Shown here piece by piece: positions 1 to 10,643 of a stretch of DNA of 64,000 nucleotides. Position numbers and translations under genes: made by a program. The notes beneath the pieces are model-generated. The model was not told the DNA's origin, searched no databases, and worked only from the letters and a program-made list of their open reading frames with translations. Source of the stretch: Alnus glutinosa. Taxonomy: Eukaryota > Streptophyta > Magnoliopsida > Fagales > Betulaceae. Location of the stretch: the NCBI RefSeq assembly GCF_958979055.1, contig NC_084896.1, forward strand, positions 25,773,501 to 25,837,500, written 5' to 3'. Numbering within the stretch: position 1 is the first letter of the stretch; each line of letters begins with the position of its first letter.

Positions 1-866
1 CTTGATGAGAACGCTATCCCATACCCAAGCATTTCCCATATCATAATTGAAGTCAACAAACGGCTTCCCCACTATTCACAAACTTGGAGGCCACGGAAGT
101 GCTTCATTTCCTTGGGCAGTTGACTGATTGATGTAGGGATCTAGGTAGATTTTATTTTAATTTTTCTTGTATATTTTAAAAATTAAGGGAATTTTTATAA
201 TTTTGTATTTTTGGCACTCAATTTGTTCATTGAATAATTCGTATTCACACGTCGCGTCAAGTTTAGATCGTATTAAAACGTGTATAAGAGTATATATGCC
301 AATCTTAATCCGGTTTATTTAATTAAACGGTTATACCCATCAACTATAACTTGTCAATTTCACAAATCGGGTAAAAAAATATCAGCCATACTTTTTACCT
401 CTTAGATTTTAACAAAATGCTTTTATTCCAATTTGTGAAATGAGTTACCTTCAATCCATCTTTGTCCGGCCAGCAATCTCAGGACTGACATAATCGAATT
501 GGTTGAGGGAAACGAAACCAAGCAACCATTTCTTGTTGAGTTGGTTTCGACAAGCACATAAGGCCTAATTACGTTAGCATCATATCGAATAGAGACTCGA
601 TAAAATAGACATGTTCATAAGATTCAAATATAAAAATATATGAATGGTAGGTTCAAGTCCATCATATCCTAGCATAGTTAAATGGGAATTTACAAAAATA
701 ACTTAGTTTTATTGGGGAAGTTTAAATCTTTTGCAAAAACCCAACTGAAAAAGTAGTAGCATACACAAAGTCAAAGAAAATAACTCAAACAGATAATAAG
801 CTGGCAAAAAAGAAACCCAAGTGCCAGGAAAAATATGTCATAGGGATAAATATATTAAGTGAAAAA

Positions 867-2336
867 CTAGTTGTTCTCGGTTGCTTCACCAGCAATGGCG
901 TGTGATCTGAGGTCGTCAATTAAGGCATTCAAATCAGAGTAAGAGGATCCCCCTTCTTCAACAGCCCTGTTTGCCATCTTCCCAAGCTCTCTTGCTCTGC
1001 TTCTCATTTCCTCTGCTTCTTCCCCAACCATTATTCGAAGCAGCGCCTTCTCTATGGCTTCCCTCCTTATGCTATCTCCAAAAAATCTGGCCCATTGTTG
1101 AACGCCAACACCAACTCCTATTCTCAAAACTTGGGTCACTAACTTCTCATTGAAAAACTGCTCGGCAGCCACCGGCCATGTAACCATGGGCACGCCGGCA
1201 GCCACTCCTTCCAGCGTCGAATTCCACCCACAATGAGTCACAAATCCTCCAACTGCTTTGTGATCAAGAATCAACACCTGGGGCGCCCAGCCTCTTATAA
1301 TCAGACCCTTACCTTCCACTCTTTTCTCAAACCCTTCAGGCAGCCACTCTTCTTTTCCTCCATCACTCTTTTCTTTCTTCACAACCCAGATGAACTGCTG
1401 CTGAGAAGCCTCCAGACCCATTGCAATCTCCATTAGCTGAGAATCATTGAAGTTTGCCATACTCCCAAAACATACATAAACAACAGAATTGGGTTCCTTG
1501 GAATTAAGCCATTCCAAACACTCGTGGCCGTGAATGGAGGCTTCCTTTCCCCTTTGTACTTTATCTTCAGTCTCCTTATTGCAAAGTGAAACCGGGCCTA
1601 TATGCCATGCCTTCCTTCCAAGGACCTTCCTGTAATAATCTGCATAAGCCGGCTCAAGCTCATAGAAGCTGTTAAAAATAGCCCCATAACTTGTCAGCTC
1701 TGCTTCTATAGCTTGTTTAAACAAATTCGTAAAACCCGTTTCAACGTTTCGTGTAAATAAATCCGGCAGCTGCTTTCTTGTCAACTTGATCTCATCAGGG
1801 AAGTTGGGGATGATAAATGGCTCTGAATCTGATGATGGAATATTTTTGTGGGGTTCGTATAGCCTAAGACATTCACAGGTAGATACAGAGAAAAAACTGG
1901 TTGCATGGAAAATAAGCCTTGGTATGCCGAATTTCCCAGCAAGATCGGTAGTCCACGGGAACAACGCGCTGGCCACAAGGCAATCAGGGCGATGTTCTTG
2001 AAGAAGTTTTCCGAGTGGGTTCTCCAGCATGGCGGCAGCCTTCATGAATTTCTTCCGCAAATCAGGTGAAGTAACCATGTTGTAGCTCTCGCATCCTTTG
2101 GGTAAACCAACCTGGACAGAAGGGAATTCGATGATTAGAACATCCAGTTTGAACCCCAAAGTTTTGCTTTTTTCGATTGTTTTGGAGACCAGGGAAGCAT
2201 GGAGAGGAGTGGTGATTATGCTTATTTTCAAACCTTGCGAAGCAAATAGCTTGGCCATGTCTATGGCTGGGATCATGTGGCCTGGGGCCAAGTATGGAAA
2301 GAAAAACAGGTGAAGCTGGCGCCATTCACTATCCAT
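867..2336 (-). CDS. UGT1: UDP-glycosyltransferase, UGT73 type (scopoletin glucosyltransferase-like)
   Basis: Family 1 glycosyltransferase, expected to be cytosolic and to move glucose from UDP-glucose to a phenolic or other small acceptor. The frame is open to 2399 (510 aa), but I choose the ATG at 2336 (489 aa). That makes the protein start directly before the family block ending in the catalytic His20 (APGHMIP) and matches the starts of UGT3 and UGT4. The C-terminal PSPG box is complete, residues 350-393, from WAPQ to AEQ, and the final Gln fits UDP-glucose use. The gene has no intron, as is usual for UGT73. Oddly, the position normally holding the catalytic Asp (motif VADMFFPW in UGT4) is Ser123 here (VASALFPW). 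The protein is about 97% identical to UGT1' at 16290-17759. The true acceptor cannot be told from sequence. Confidence 0.93.
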   Translation of the reverse strand: MDSEWRQLHLFFFPYLAPGHMIPAIDMAKLFASQGLKISIITTPLHASLVSKTIEKSKTLGFKLDVLIIEFPSVQVGLPKGCESYNMVTSPDLRKKFMKAAAMLENPLGKLLQEHRPDCLVASALFPWTTDLAGKFGIPRLIFHATSFFSVSTCECLRLYEPHKNIPSSDSEPFIIPNFPDEIKLTRKQLPDLFTRNVETGFTNLFKQAIEAELTSYGAIFNSFYELEPAYADYYRKVLGRKAWHIGPVSLCNKETEDKVQRGKEASIHGHECLEWLNSKEPNSVVYVCFGSMANFNDSQLMEIAMGLEASQQQFIWVVKKEKSDGGKEEWLPEGFEKRVEGKGLIIRGWAPQVLILDHKAVGGFVTHCGWNSTLEGVAAGVPMVTWPVAAEQFFNEKLVTQVLRIGVGVGVQQWARFFGDSIRREAIEKALLRIMVGEEAEEMRSRARELGKMANRAVEEGGSSYSDLNALIDDLRSHAIAGEATENN

Positions 2337-2458
2337 TGGCGTTGCTAGAGAAACTTGTTCAACTATAGAACTACAGAGAATGGTGACGAAGAAGAACAAG
2401 TAGATAAGAACGAAAACATAGTCTAAAAGGCTAATTAATGACTAGACATTGGATGTAT

Positions 2459-2497
2459 ATGTTGACCACTTGATGCAAAATAGGGTATATATAGGCT
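2459..2497 (-). promoter_or_regulatory. Putative UGT1 core promoter
   Basis: A TATA-like run lies on the minus strand at about 2486-2494, some 150 bases upstream of the chosen ATG, leaving room for a 5' UTR of about 120 bases. A TTGACC W-box-like hexamer lies just downstream near 2461. The same arrangement is kept in the duplicate copy. WRKY control is inference only. Confidence 0.45.
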
Positions 2498-2630
2498 TGT
2501 CTTTGGCTCTAATTCGTCCAGAAAAATATTAAAGTAAATGGCTTAGATTAAACAAGATATGCAGCAGCCGTACCAAAATTATATATATATATATTAAAAT
2601 TTTGGGACGGCTAGTGCCCCAATTTCCAAT

Positions 2631-2694
2631 GAGTTCGTCTATACGGAGGACGAGGGTCAGACCCTCGTCCGACCCTCGTCCTACGTGGCACTAT

Positions 2695-2728
<34 letters not shown>

Positions 2729-2760
2729 TCTTTGATTAAAAAAAAAAAAAAAAAAAAACG
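2631..2760 (+). repeat. MULE left terminal inverted repeat
   Basis: The first ~66 bases are an almost exact inverted match to 9408-9473. The match continues through a T-run and the word attctttgatt followed by an A-run, giving about 125 bp. Inside, ggacgagggtc (2648-2658), one base, then gaccctcgtcc (2660-2670) form a perfect 11-bp palindrome. It is followed by a second direct gaccctcgtcc (2671-2681). Weaker similarity between the arms (cccagctctctctctct and nearby words) extends to about 3090. Confidence 0.9.
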
Positions 2761-3426
2761 AAAACTATGGTGTATAGAAAACGCATCTGCCATTTTCTTC
2801 CCCCCATTTTCAGAAAACTTTCATCCCAAAATTTCAAAATCCACTCAAAACTCACCCCATCTCACCGCCCACTGCAGTTCGCCGGCCACTGCTCTTCACA
2901 GCCCACCAGCTCCGGCCACTTCCCAAATCTTCCCCTCTCCACCGTACAAAACTCACCCCATCTCCAACGCCCACTGCAGTTCGCCGGCCGCTGCTCTTCC
3001 CCTCTCCACCGTCCAACGGACCGGCCGCCGCCCACCAAGACGACAGGCCCACCCGACCGACAACGTCTCCCAGCTCTCTCTCTCTGATTTATTCATGGAT
3101 TTTTTTTTTTTGGGTATGGGTAGGTAAGAAATGGGTTTGTTTATGGTTATTGATGGTTGGGATTTGGTTTTTTTCTTGTTTGAATTTTTTTTTATCCCCT
3201 TTTCTCTAAAATTCGTGCTTTTTTTTTTGCCCATTTAGTCACTGTTCAAAATGGGTGTTTGAGAGGAGTGATTTTGTTTAATTTGGTGTTTGGGATTGTT
3301 TATTTTTTGAAATGTTTGGACCTAAACTTTGATATAGTTTCTGAGTATATTTGAAGACTGCAATTTTCACTTCAAATGTTCTATGATTGGCTTGTATTTG
3401 AGGTGTCGGTTTGTTGAATTTACTAG

Positions 3427-3640
3427 GCAAGTGTTTGATAGAATGCCAAAGTGGGAGTGAGCAATCAAAGATGGGCTTAATGTTGAATGGGATTTATTTG
3501 AGAGAATGCCTGCTGGAGACAAGGCAAATGAGATTAGGATTGAAAACTAGGCAAATGAGTGCAGAATCTCTTTTGTTCCTTTCTCTGATTTTGAAGAGAG
3601 GGAAGGGAATCCAACTTCATTCTGGTTCTGGTCACCATAT
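3427..3640 (+). pseudogene. Possible captured PPR-like gene fragment in MULE
   Basis: One forward frame reads VFDRMPKWE, stop, then WDLFERMPAGDKANE, and after another stop ECRISFVPFSDFEER. FDRMPK and LFERMP spaced by about one repeat are typical of plant pentatricopeptide-repeat proteins. Two in-frame stops and the T-rich end mean it is not functional. MULEs are known to carry host gene fragments. The match is short and made from memory, so the assignment is tentative. Confidence 0.35.
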
Positions 3641-4827
3641 TGTCCTTTTACTTTTACTTTTTTTTTTTTATTTTACTTTCATGTTTGTAACAAAGGTTCT
3701 AAATTTGGGAATAAGCTTCCCCTCTGGGTTTGTACAGTTGCAGTCAAGAAAAATGGGGAGAGGGGTGTTATTTGCTTTATTCTATCTTTATTTTGTACAA
3801 TTGCAGTCAAGAAAAAATGAGCTCATGGAGCTGTTCCACTATGAAGTGGGGAAAAAGTTAGAGCAGATTTGAACATTTGGTGGGCCATTCGAAATCATCA
3901 TATCAAATATGCCATGATGATAATAAATTCCTTGCTTTCCAAATGGGTGTAATTTCTTTTGACTATTAGTATGAATTTGTTGATAATCAAAAGGCCCTTG
4001 TAATAATTTTGTTTGAGACCAAACTAGTATCAGAGAGGAATTGTGGACCCTGTGCTGCTAAAATATTGCATATGCAGCTTGGAAGCACTCACTCTTCTTT
4101 GCTTATTAGAATATCAAGCCTATATACATGTCTTCCATTTTGCTAGCCAATCTCTTTCCAAACAAGAAAACAACTACCATTGATGATCTCTATGCATAAA
4201 TGGTAGGATGTACATTAACATAATCTTAGGGATGGTGACTCAAAAAATTTCTCATCAATTCACCTGTATTTTACCCGAACAAGTAGTCAAACTCTGAGTG
4301 ACATGTAAAGAAGAGTTTGAATCAAAGCAAGTACTTGGTCTTCTGATTTCGAATAAAGGCTCCATCGAGATCATTTTGACCCACATCAATATAGCAGCTA
4401 GCAGGAAAGCCTTTATTCATCTAAAATTCCATAGACTGATTCCAATGAAGTACAATTCCATCTTCTTCACATCATCCTGTTCTTCCACATTCAAAAGAAA
4501 AAAGAAAAATGGTCGATCCTAACCAAGTTGGAAAGACACAAGCCATTGAAGCCAACCAGATGATTGGTAATTCACCTACAACTATCAATCTGTAAGAATA
4601 TTGAGACCCAAAAACAATGAGCACTCACTCCATCGGAACATGGATGTATCATCTCAATCTTGCTCTAAAACAAAAATCTCACTTAGAAAATGACAATATA
4701 CTCTAAAAGTCTGAAACTATTCACAACACTTGTCACTAAATTACATATTACTAGAACATATTACAAACAACACTAGGTTATGTCCACAAATTCCTTCATC
4801 CCTAGCCATTCCATAACTGCAAAAAAA

Positions 4828-4860
<33 letters not shown>

Positions 4861-5067
4861 CATTAAAATAGACAACAAGCTTTTCCTCATCACTTACAAT
4901 TAAATAAGTGTTCTATATATATGCTCCCCATACAAAATATCAATATGACAATAGAGAATATCAATAATAATAATATTCTTGTTATGGATTAGAAAATAAA
5001 TGCATAAAAGTTTTGAAAGTACAAGCATATAATATTCTCCTAGATCCTAACTCCTCAACTTTACAAT
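3641..5067. other. MULE interior without recognisable gene
   Basis: AT-rich sequence between the left arm and the transposase 3' end, with an A-run near 4821-4860. Short open frames here (for example 4298-4522) show no motif I recognise. It probably includes the 3' region of the transposase transcript. Confidence 0.5.
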
Positions 5068-8000
5068 CTAATATCCAATAGCTTGTTCTTCATTTACCGC
5101 TTGCTCCATTGCTTCCACCAAAAGATTAAGACCCTCGGCTGGATTATTTTTCCTGGCACAAGACCAACACGACTTAGAAACTAAGTTAATTACACAAAAA
5201 ATACTACTCAAGTCAGTTAAAATTTTACATTTTCCTGTTGTTCCTCTTTTTTTGCATCTACCTCTCTTTCAATTGAACATATTGACTGTGAATTCATGAA
5301 GCTCTGAAACAAATATTACTCAATATTAAATACTTTTAAAGGAGATGTCATTTAAAAGGTAATATTAAATATTACTCAGATTGAGTTCCATCAATACCTG
5401 TGTAACTATACTATTTTGAGTTCCAATTACTTGGTCTTGTTGTACATCAGTTACACAAGCTAACAGATCTTCACATGTGTCAAGTTCATCAACTAACGAT
5501 CTTTGACATATCTTCAACTCATAAAATATTCAAACATGTTAGATAAAATATTAAATACTACTCAAATATGTGCAAATAATGGATACTATGCATAGACATA
5601 AAACCTAAAATAGCTCAAGTACAATGAATACCTTCTTCTTCTTTTTTCACCTGTTGATTGGGATTTGTATCACTCTGTTTCTTCTTGTTTCCTCCTGCCT
5701 TTTTGACAACCGCTTTTTCAACTGCAGACATCGTCCTATTTGATACTCGCTTCCCTTTAATTCGAGCCACGTGAGGACTATGAATCTCCACCGCCGTACA
5801 ATCAATGGCCAAACTACCGGTTGTAGATGCACTTGGGAGTAATTGGAAAGGTGGACTTGGTACACAACTTAAATCACTAAATTTCTTAGTTAGCACATCA
5901 ATATCATTCTTCAATTCCGTGTAATGGTCCACGTTTGGTGCTGCGATTGCAGCTAACGCACACATATATTTGCACAATTCAGCATATCGATCTGCACTAG
6001 GGTTGCCACTCAAAGGATCATAACTACTTTTGATTAACTTATATGGCTGCTTCAAATCCTTCCTCCATCGTTTTAAAAAATATTTTTCTGGCAACAACAA
6101 AACATCATCAAGTTTGCTAAGTACAGATATGACATGTCTGCACAAAATTCCTCTTGATTCAAACAAACAACAACTGCAATTCACTTCACATGAAGGTTCA
6201 CTATAGTAAACGGTAAAGCATAATTTCTTCATGTAGGAGCTATTAATTTGTACTCGTTCAATCACTTGATATGCACAAATTCCACATTCACTTTTTAGAA
6301 GAGAGCAATCACAATACATCAACTCCCTTATCTCATCCTGAACTTCTTTAAACTTGTTATGCGTGTAAAGTTCTTGAAATTGCTTCTCAAAGGAAAATCT
6401 GCTCACACACTGAATCGTGGAATTAAAAGAATTGAAATCAGCAACATTCTCACTCTCAACCCTCTTTCGCAAAGCGTTATCGTATTGATCCGCAAATTCC
6501 TTCAAAGAGGTTGATGAGTGCACATAACCATCAAAAAATGAATTTATACTTTCACTCCTTTGTGTGGTAATCATGCCGGCCCAAAATACACTTTTCAAAT
6601 ATGCCGGTACCCAGAAAGTTCGTTCCTTGTATAAATCACGCAGCCATGCATTATCCTCCAAATTATAACTCTTAAGTAAATTCTGCCAGCTTGCATCAAA
6701 CTCATCACATGTCTGAGAATCATACACACAACTTCGTATGGCACTCTTAATGGCATTGTACTGTGAATGTGATCCAAATTTCTCTGGAAGTTTTTTCAAT
6801 ATATGCCATAAACAAAATCTATGTCGGGCATTCGGGAAGACCTTATTAATTGCATTTTTCATAGCCCTATCTTGATCTGTAATAATTGCCATTGGCGCTC
6901 GGCCCTTCATGCATTTCAACCATGCCTCAAACAACCATACAAATGTCGTTGTGTCCTCACTTGAGATTAATGCCGCCCCAAAAAGTATTGATTGACCATG
7001 ATGATTTACTCCAACAAAAGGAGCAAATGGCATATCGTACTTATTCGTCAAGTATGTTGTATCAAATGTAACCACATCCCCGAAAACTTCATACGATGCC
7101 CTACTTCGTGCATCAGCCCAAAACACATTTTTCATCCTACATTCATCATCCATGTCAATATCAAAGTAGAAATCATCATTAGCTTTCCGCATTCTACAAA
7201 AGTAGTCATACAATGCTGCAGCACCTCCTGTGCCAAGGCGTAGATGTCTTGCCTTTGCAATATAATTGCGACAATCTTTCTCTCCAAAAGTAAGATTCTC
7301 ATACCCCCCCGCTTCAACGGCTAGCGAGTTATAGATCTTGTTCATGCGTATCCCAGCTCTATCATTAATCTCAAGCTTTCGCTTCGTACAAGGATCCAAA
7401 ATCTTGTGGCTTCTAAAATATCTTGCTTTTCCAGGGCTTAAAGCATGATTATGGGCAATAGTTACACAAGTCACATACCACTTTGTGTCAACTAACTTTG
7501 CATTCAAAGTAGCCTTACACCCTGTTCTAATTGTTTGAGAAGGCTTGCAAAAGCTATTACTTGAGCTGGATTGTCTTTTGCCTTGACGAGCACATCCTAG
7601 ACTTATATAATGTACATTTTTATCTTTATTCTTTTTCTTCTTCTTCTGTACCACACCAAAACCCTCTTGCTTTGCATAACTCCTATAATACTCATGAAGT
7701 TCCTCTATGGAGCCAAATAGCATCCCTTCCTTAGGTTGCTCAACATTTTTAACTTTATCTATGAGCTTCAACTTGGAACTGCAATTTTCCACACCATCTT
7801 GCAACTGTTCATCAGCTACTGTTTCTATTTCATCTTCATCTATGAGCTTCAGTTTGGAACTGCAATTGTCCACACCATCTTTCAACTGTTCATCAGCTAC
7901 AGTTTCTATTCCATCTATATTAACATAAATAAAACATTATGTGAAGAACCCAACCATGTTTTCTAATATTCACTCTACTACGATATGTTACAAAAATTAA

Positions 8001-8132
8001 AAGTAAGAATTAAAGGCCCAATATACCATTTTCAAGGTCCATGTGAATGGGCACAACATCATCAAATTGTTCATGTATCAACGAACAATCTTCTTGGCAT
8101 TGTGACTTCAAGGCTGATTGCTCAAAGTCCAT
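5068..8132 (-). CDS. FAR1/FHY3-type MULE transposase (multi-exon)
   Basis: The core exon, 7914-5651, is uninterrupted. Residues are counted from 7885. The order is FAR1 zinc-finger DNA-binding domain (about 60-150; C98, C113, C123, C140, H145, H147), MULE transposase domain with D275 (FDTTY), D337 (ITDQD) and E445 (RSESIN), then a SWIM finger (C570, C572, C582, H584). No catalytic residue is missing. The frame has no ATG at its 5' end. An upstream exon, 8132-8027, begins MDFEQSALK and joins in phase through a 112-bp GT-AG intron (8026-7915). At the 3' end a CAG/GTGAAA donor at 5651/5650 can join exon 5517-5398 and then 5303-5217 (SFMNSQS, ends TAA). A further open exon, 5172-5068, could be an alternative end. 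The main frame otherwise stops at 5615. An N-terminal segment (DGVxNCSSKLKLID) is repeated twice. The exon model is inferred; the core is certain. Confidence 0.9.
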
Positions 8133-9137
8133 CTAAGAGTTATTTTGCATAAAAAATTTAATCAATCAACTATATTTAATCACTTGAGTGAATATAAAGC
8201 ATATGGTAGAAACAAAAAATATATACATATACATAATATAGATCTTATCATAAGGAAGAACTAAGATGTTATGTGCATATAACCCGATCAAACAAAGCAG
8301 CACAATCTTAATTTATACCATCATCTTTAATTTATTTTTACACTACTTGAACAAAATTTAGGAAAAATTTCACAAAAAACACTAACCACAAGATTACACA
8401 AACCAAAAAAAAATCTCACGTACCCATGTACCAAAACACAGACTAAGAACAAAAATTCAATTAAAAAGTATTGCTATGGAGAACACAAAAATCTAATGAT
8501 TGTTCTGTCCAAAGGTAAAAAAAAATGTAAAATCGTTTTGCAATGAAACGAGAGATCAAATTTTTTTCAACCACCGATTTATTCCCAGTAATCACAAAAG
8601 AAAAAAAAAAAAAAAAAAAAAAAGGGAAAAAAAGTGATATTCCCTCCACCACAAACCAAACAAGGCCAGGAACAAAAAAACATAGAGAACAGCAAGAAGC
8701 AAGCATTGCACAAAAGAGAAAGCAAATATTTGAAAGTATACGAATACAAAAACCAAACCAGATTTCAGACCCATCAAACCAGATTTCAGAAAAATCAAAC
8801 TCTAAAGAAAGAGATGAGAGATTGGGAAAACCTGAGATTTTGTTCACACTGGGAGAGAAGGAGCGTCGCACAGGGAGGGGAAGCCCGGCTTTGGCGCTCC
8901 TCGTCAGAGATCTGCGGAGAGAGGGAGACTAACCGGAGATCGGCGGTGCTCGTCGTCGGCTCTGGCGCAGCTTCTCGTCGGACCTGGACGGAGATCCGCA
9001 GTGCTCGTGGGCCGTCGGTCTGCTGGGTCCGAGAGAGAGACAGAGAGAGTTGGGAGAGGGATGGTGTTGGTAGGTGGGCCGGTCGTCTAGGTGGGAGGCG
9101 CTCGGTCGGTGGGCGGCGATCGGTCCGTTCTGCTGGG

Positions 9138-9171
<34 letters not shown>

Positions 9172-9349
9172 GGGAGAGGGATGGTTTCGGTCGGTGGGCC
9201 GGTCGTCTAGGTGGGAGGCGCTCGGTCGGTGGGCGGCGGAGCTGGGAGAGGGATGGTGGTCGTCTAGGTGGGAGGTGCTCGGTCGGTGGTCGGAGAGGGT
9301 GAGAAATGGGGGGAAATTTTGGACCCCATCTTTGTCTGTAAGCCTCTTG
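8133..9349. other. MULE right arm, probable transposase promoter and 110-bp tandem repeats
   Basis: AT-rich DNA to about 8800 lies upstream of the transposase start. It is followed by a GC-rich, GA-repeat-rich arm. A unit of about 110 bp, starting tgctgggtccgagagaga, begins at 9021 and 9131. A shortened third copy lies at 9240-9297. These units resemble, in reverse, 3010-3090 of the left arm, so the arms are extended imperfect inverted repeats. Long open frames here follow repeat composition and are not credible genes. Confidence 0.6.
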
Positions 9350-9473
9350 TCCCGCGTTTTCATTGTTTTTTTTTTTTTTTAATCAAAGAATATAAAAAAA
9401 AAAAAAAATATAGTGCCACGTAGGACGAGGGTCGGACGAGGGTCTGACCCTCGTCCTCCGTATAGACGAACTC
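9350..9473 (-). repeat. MULE right terminal inverted repeat
   Basis: Inverted partner of 2631-2760, with the same palindrome and doubled ggacgagggtc (9423-9433, 9434-9444, then gaccctcgtcc 9446-9456). It is followed directly by the second copy of the 9-bp target duplication. Confidence 0.9.
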
Positions 9474-10643
9474 ATTTCCAATTGCGTACCCACCAAGGCG
9501 TCTTTTTTATAGTCAACCTTTTTTTGTTGTTGTTGTTGTTGTTGTTGAGAAATAAGAATATGATTTGTGGGGTAGTGTTTGTTCAGAGTGGCCATCCTTA
9601 TGCGTTATAACAACTTTATGTGATTGAGACTCGGGATAGGGGTTGCAATTGTGCTTGCTTGCCGGGTTTGTGTCTTAAACTGAACAAATTCATTGATTAT
9701 AATCTGTTAATTTTATGTTGGGTTCGTATCGAATTCGTCGATCGTATAAAAAATTGTCATTTTTAAAAGTCGCATGTCGGGTTCGAATCATGTCAATGTA
9801 TGATGTATAAGACTATATATGTTAACTCTAACCGGACCCGTTTAATTAAACTGGTCAAACTCCTCAACTCTAATACGCTAATTTTATATTAGATTCATGT
9901 TGAATTTACGAGTCACGTCAAAAATTGTCAGTGTGGCACACAATTTCACTCCAAAAGCTTGTATTTTATCCCATACTTGTATAAAGAGAATTTAGCAGTC
10001 AATAGTAACACACTGATTGATTGGTTTGGAAGTTCTAAGGATGAAACAAATGTTTAAACTGCTGCATTTGGGAGCTGACTAAAATGAAATAGAATCCTAT
10101 AACCCAGGCCATGAGACAAGATTTAATCATCTGGGCAGGATTCAAAACAAGAAAGTTTAGCAAGTGGCTGTAGGATTATTGAACAAAGACGCGAGAGCTC
10201 TATGCAGTTTAAATGAAATATTGACAATATTCAAAAAGTGCCTGAAAAAGAAAGAGAGGCCTTCCTGTTAAGATTTTCCGTTTTCTAGGGGTATTTAACA
10301 GTGTACTAATCCAGGTCACCCTATTGTGTTGTCATAATGTTGAAAATTTATGTAAATTATAAAATAGGAAAATAATAGCCGAAGAAAAGAGAGAAAATAG
10401 ACAAAGAATTTGAGGATGGTTTAGCCTTAAATGTCTAACTCTAGGTGCGCATTGATAAAGGCCTACATCTTGGATAATTAGCTTGAAAAGTACATCCTTA
10501 AAAGCGGCTCTAAGGAAGTAATTTTTAACGCCTAGACATCGTTTAGTATATGGAATGAGTATTCCATAAAAAAAATAAAAAAATAAAAAAAATTGTTATT
10601 ACTGAAAATGAAAGAGGATAGAATGAATAGTTATTCTTAAGCT

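Larger units (their letters stand above)
2631..9473 (-). mobile_element. Autonomous Mutator-like element (MULE) with FAR1-type transposase
   Basis: The element is 6843 bp. It starts and ends in matching inverted repeats (gagttcgtctatacggagg at the left, its complement at the right). It is flanked by a 9-bp direct repeat, atttccaat, at 2622-2630 and 9474-9482. The duplicated block carries the uninterrupted site with a single atttccaat at about 18047-18055, which proves insertion. Nine-base target duplications are typical of Mutator. It encodes one large minus-strand transposase with its catalytic residues present. The left arm contains a possible captured gene fragment. It sits upstream of UGT1 and separates that gene from its original far-upstream DNA. 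Confidence 0.95.

Noticed and set aside
2267-2336. Upstream ATG at 2399 giving a hydrophobic 21-residue leader on UGT1 (and 17822 on UGT1')
   Set aside because: Plant UGTs are cytosolic and start just before the His block. The second ATG matches the start of the paralogues, so the leader is probably 5' UTR.
8634-9302. Long open frames in the MULE right arm
   Set aside because: They consist of Arg/Ser/Gly or Pro/His repeats that follow the tandem GC-rich DNA in several frames on both strands.
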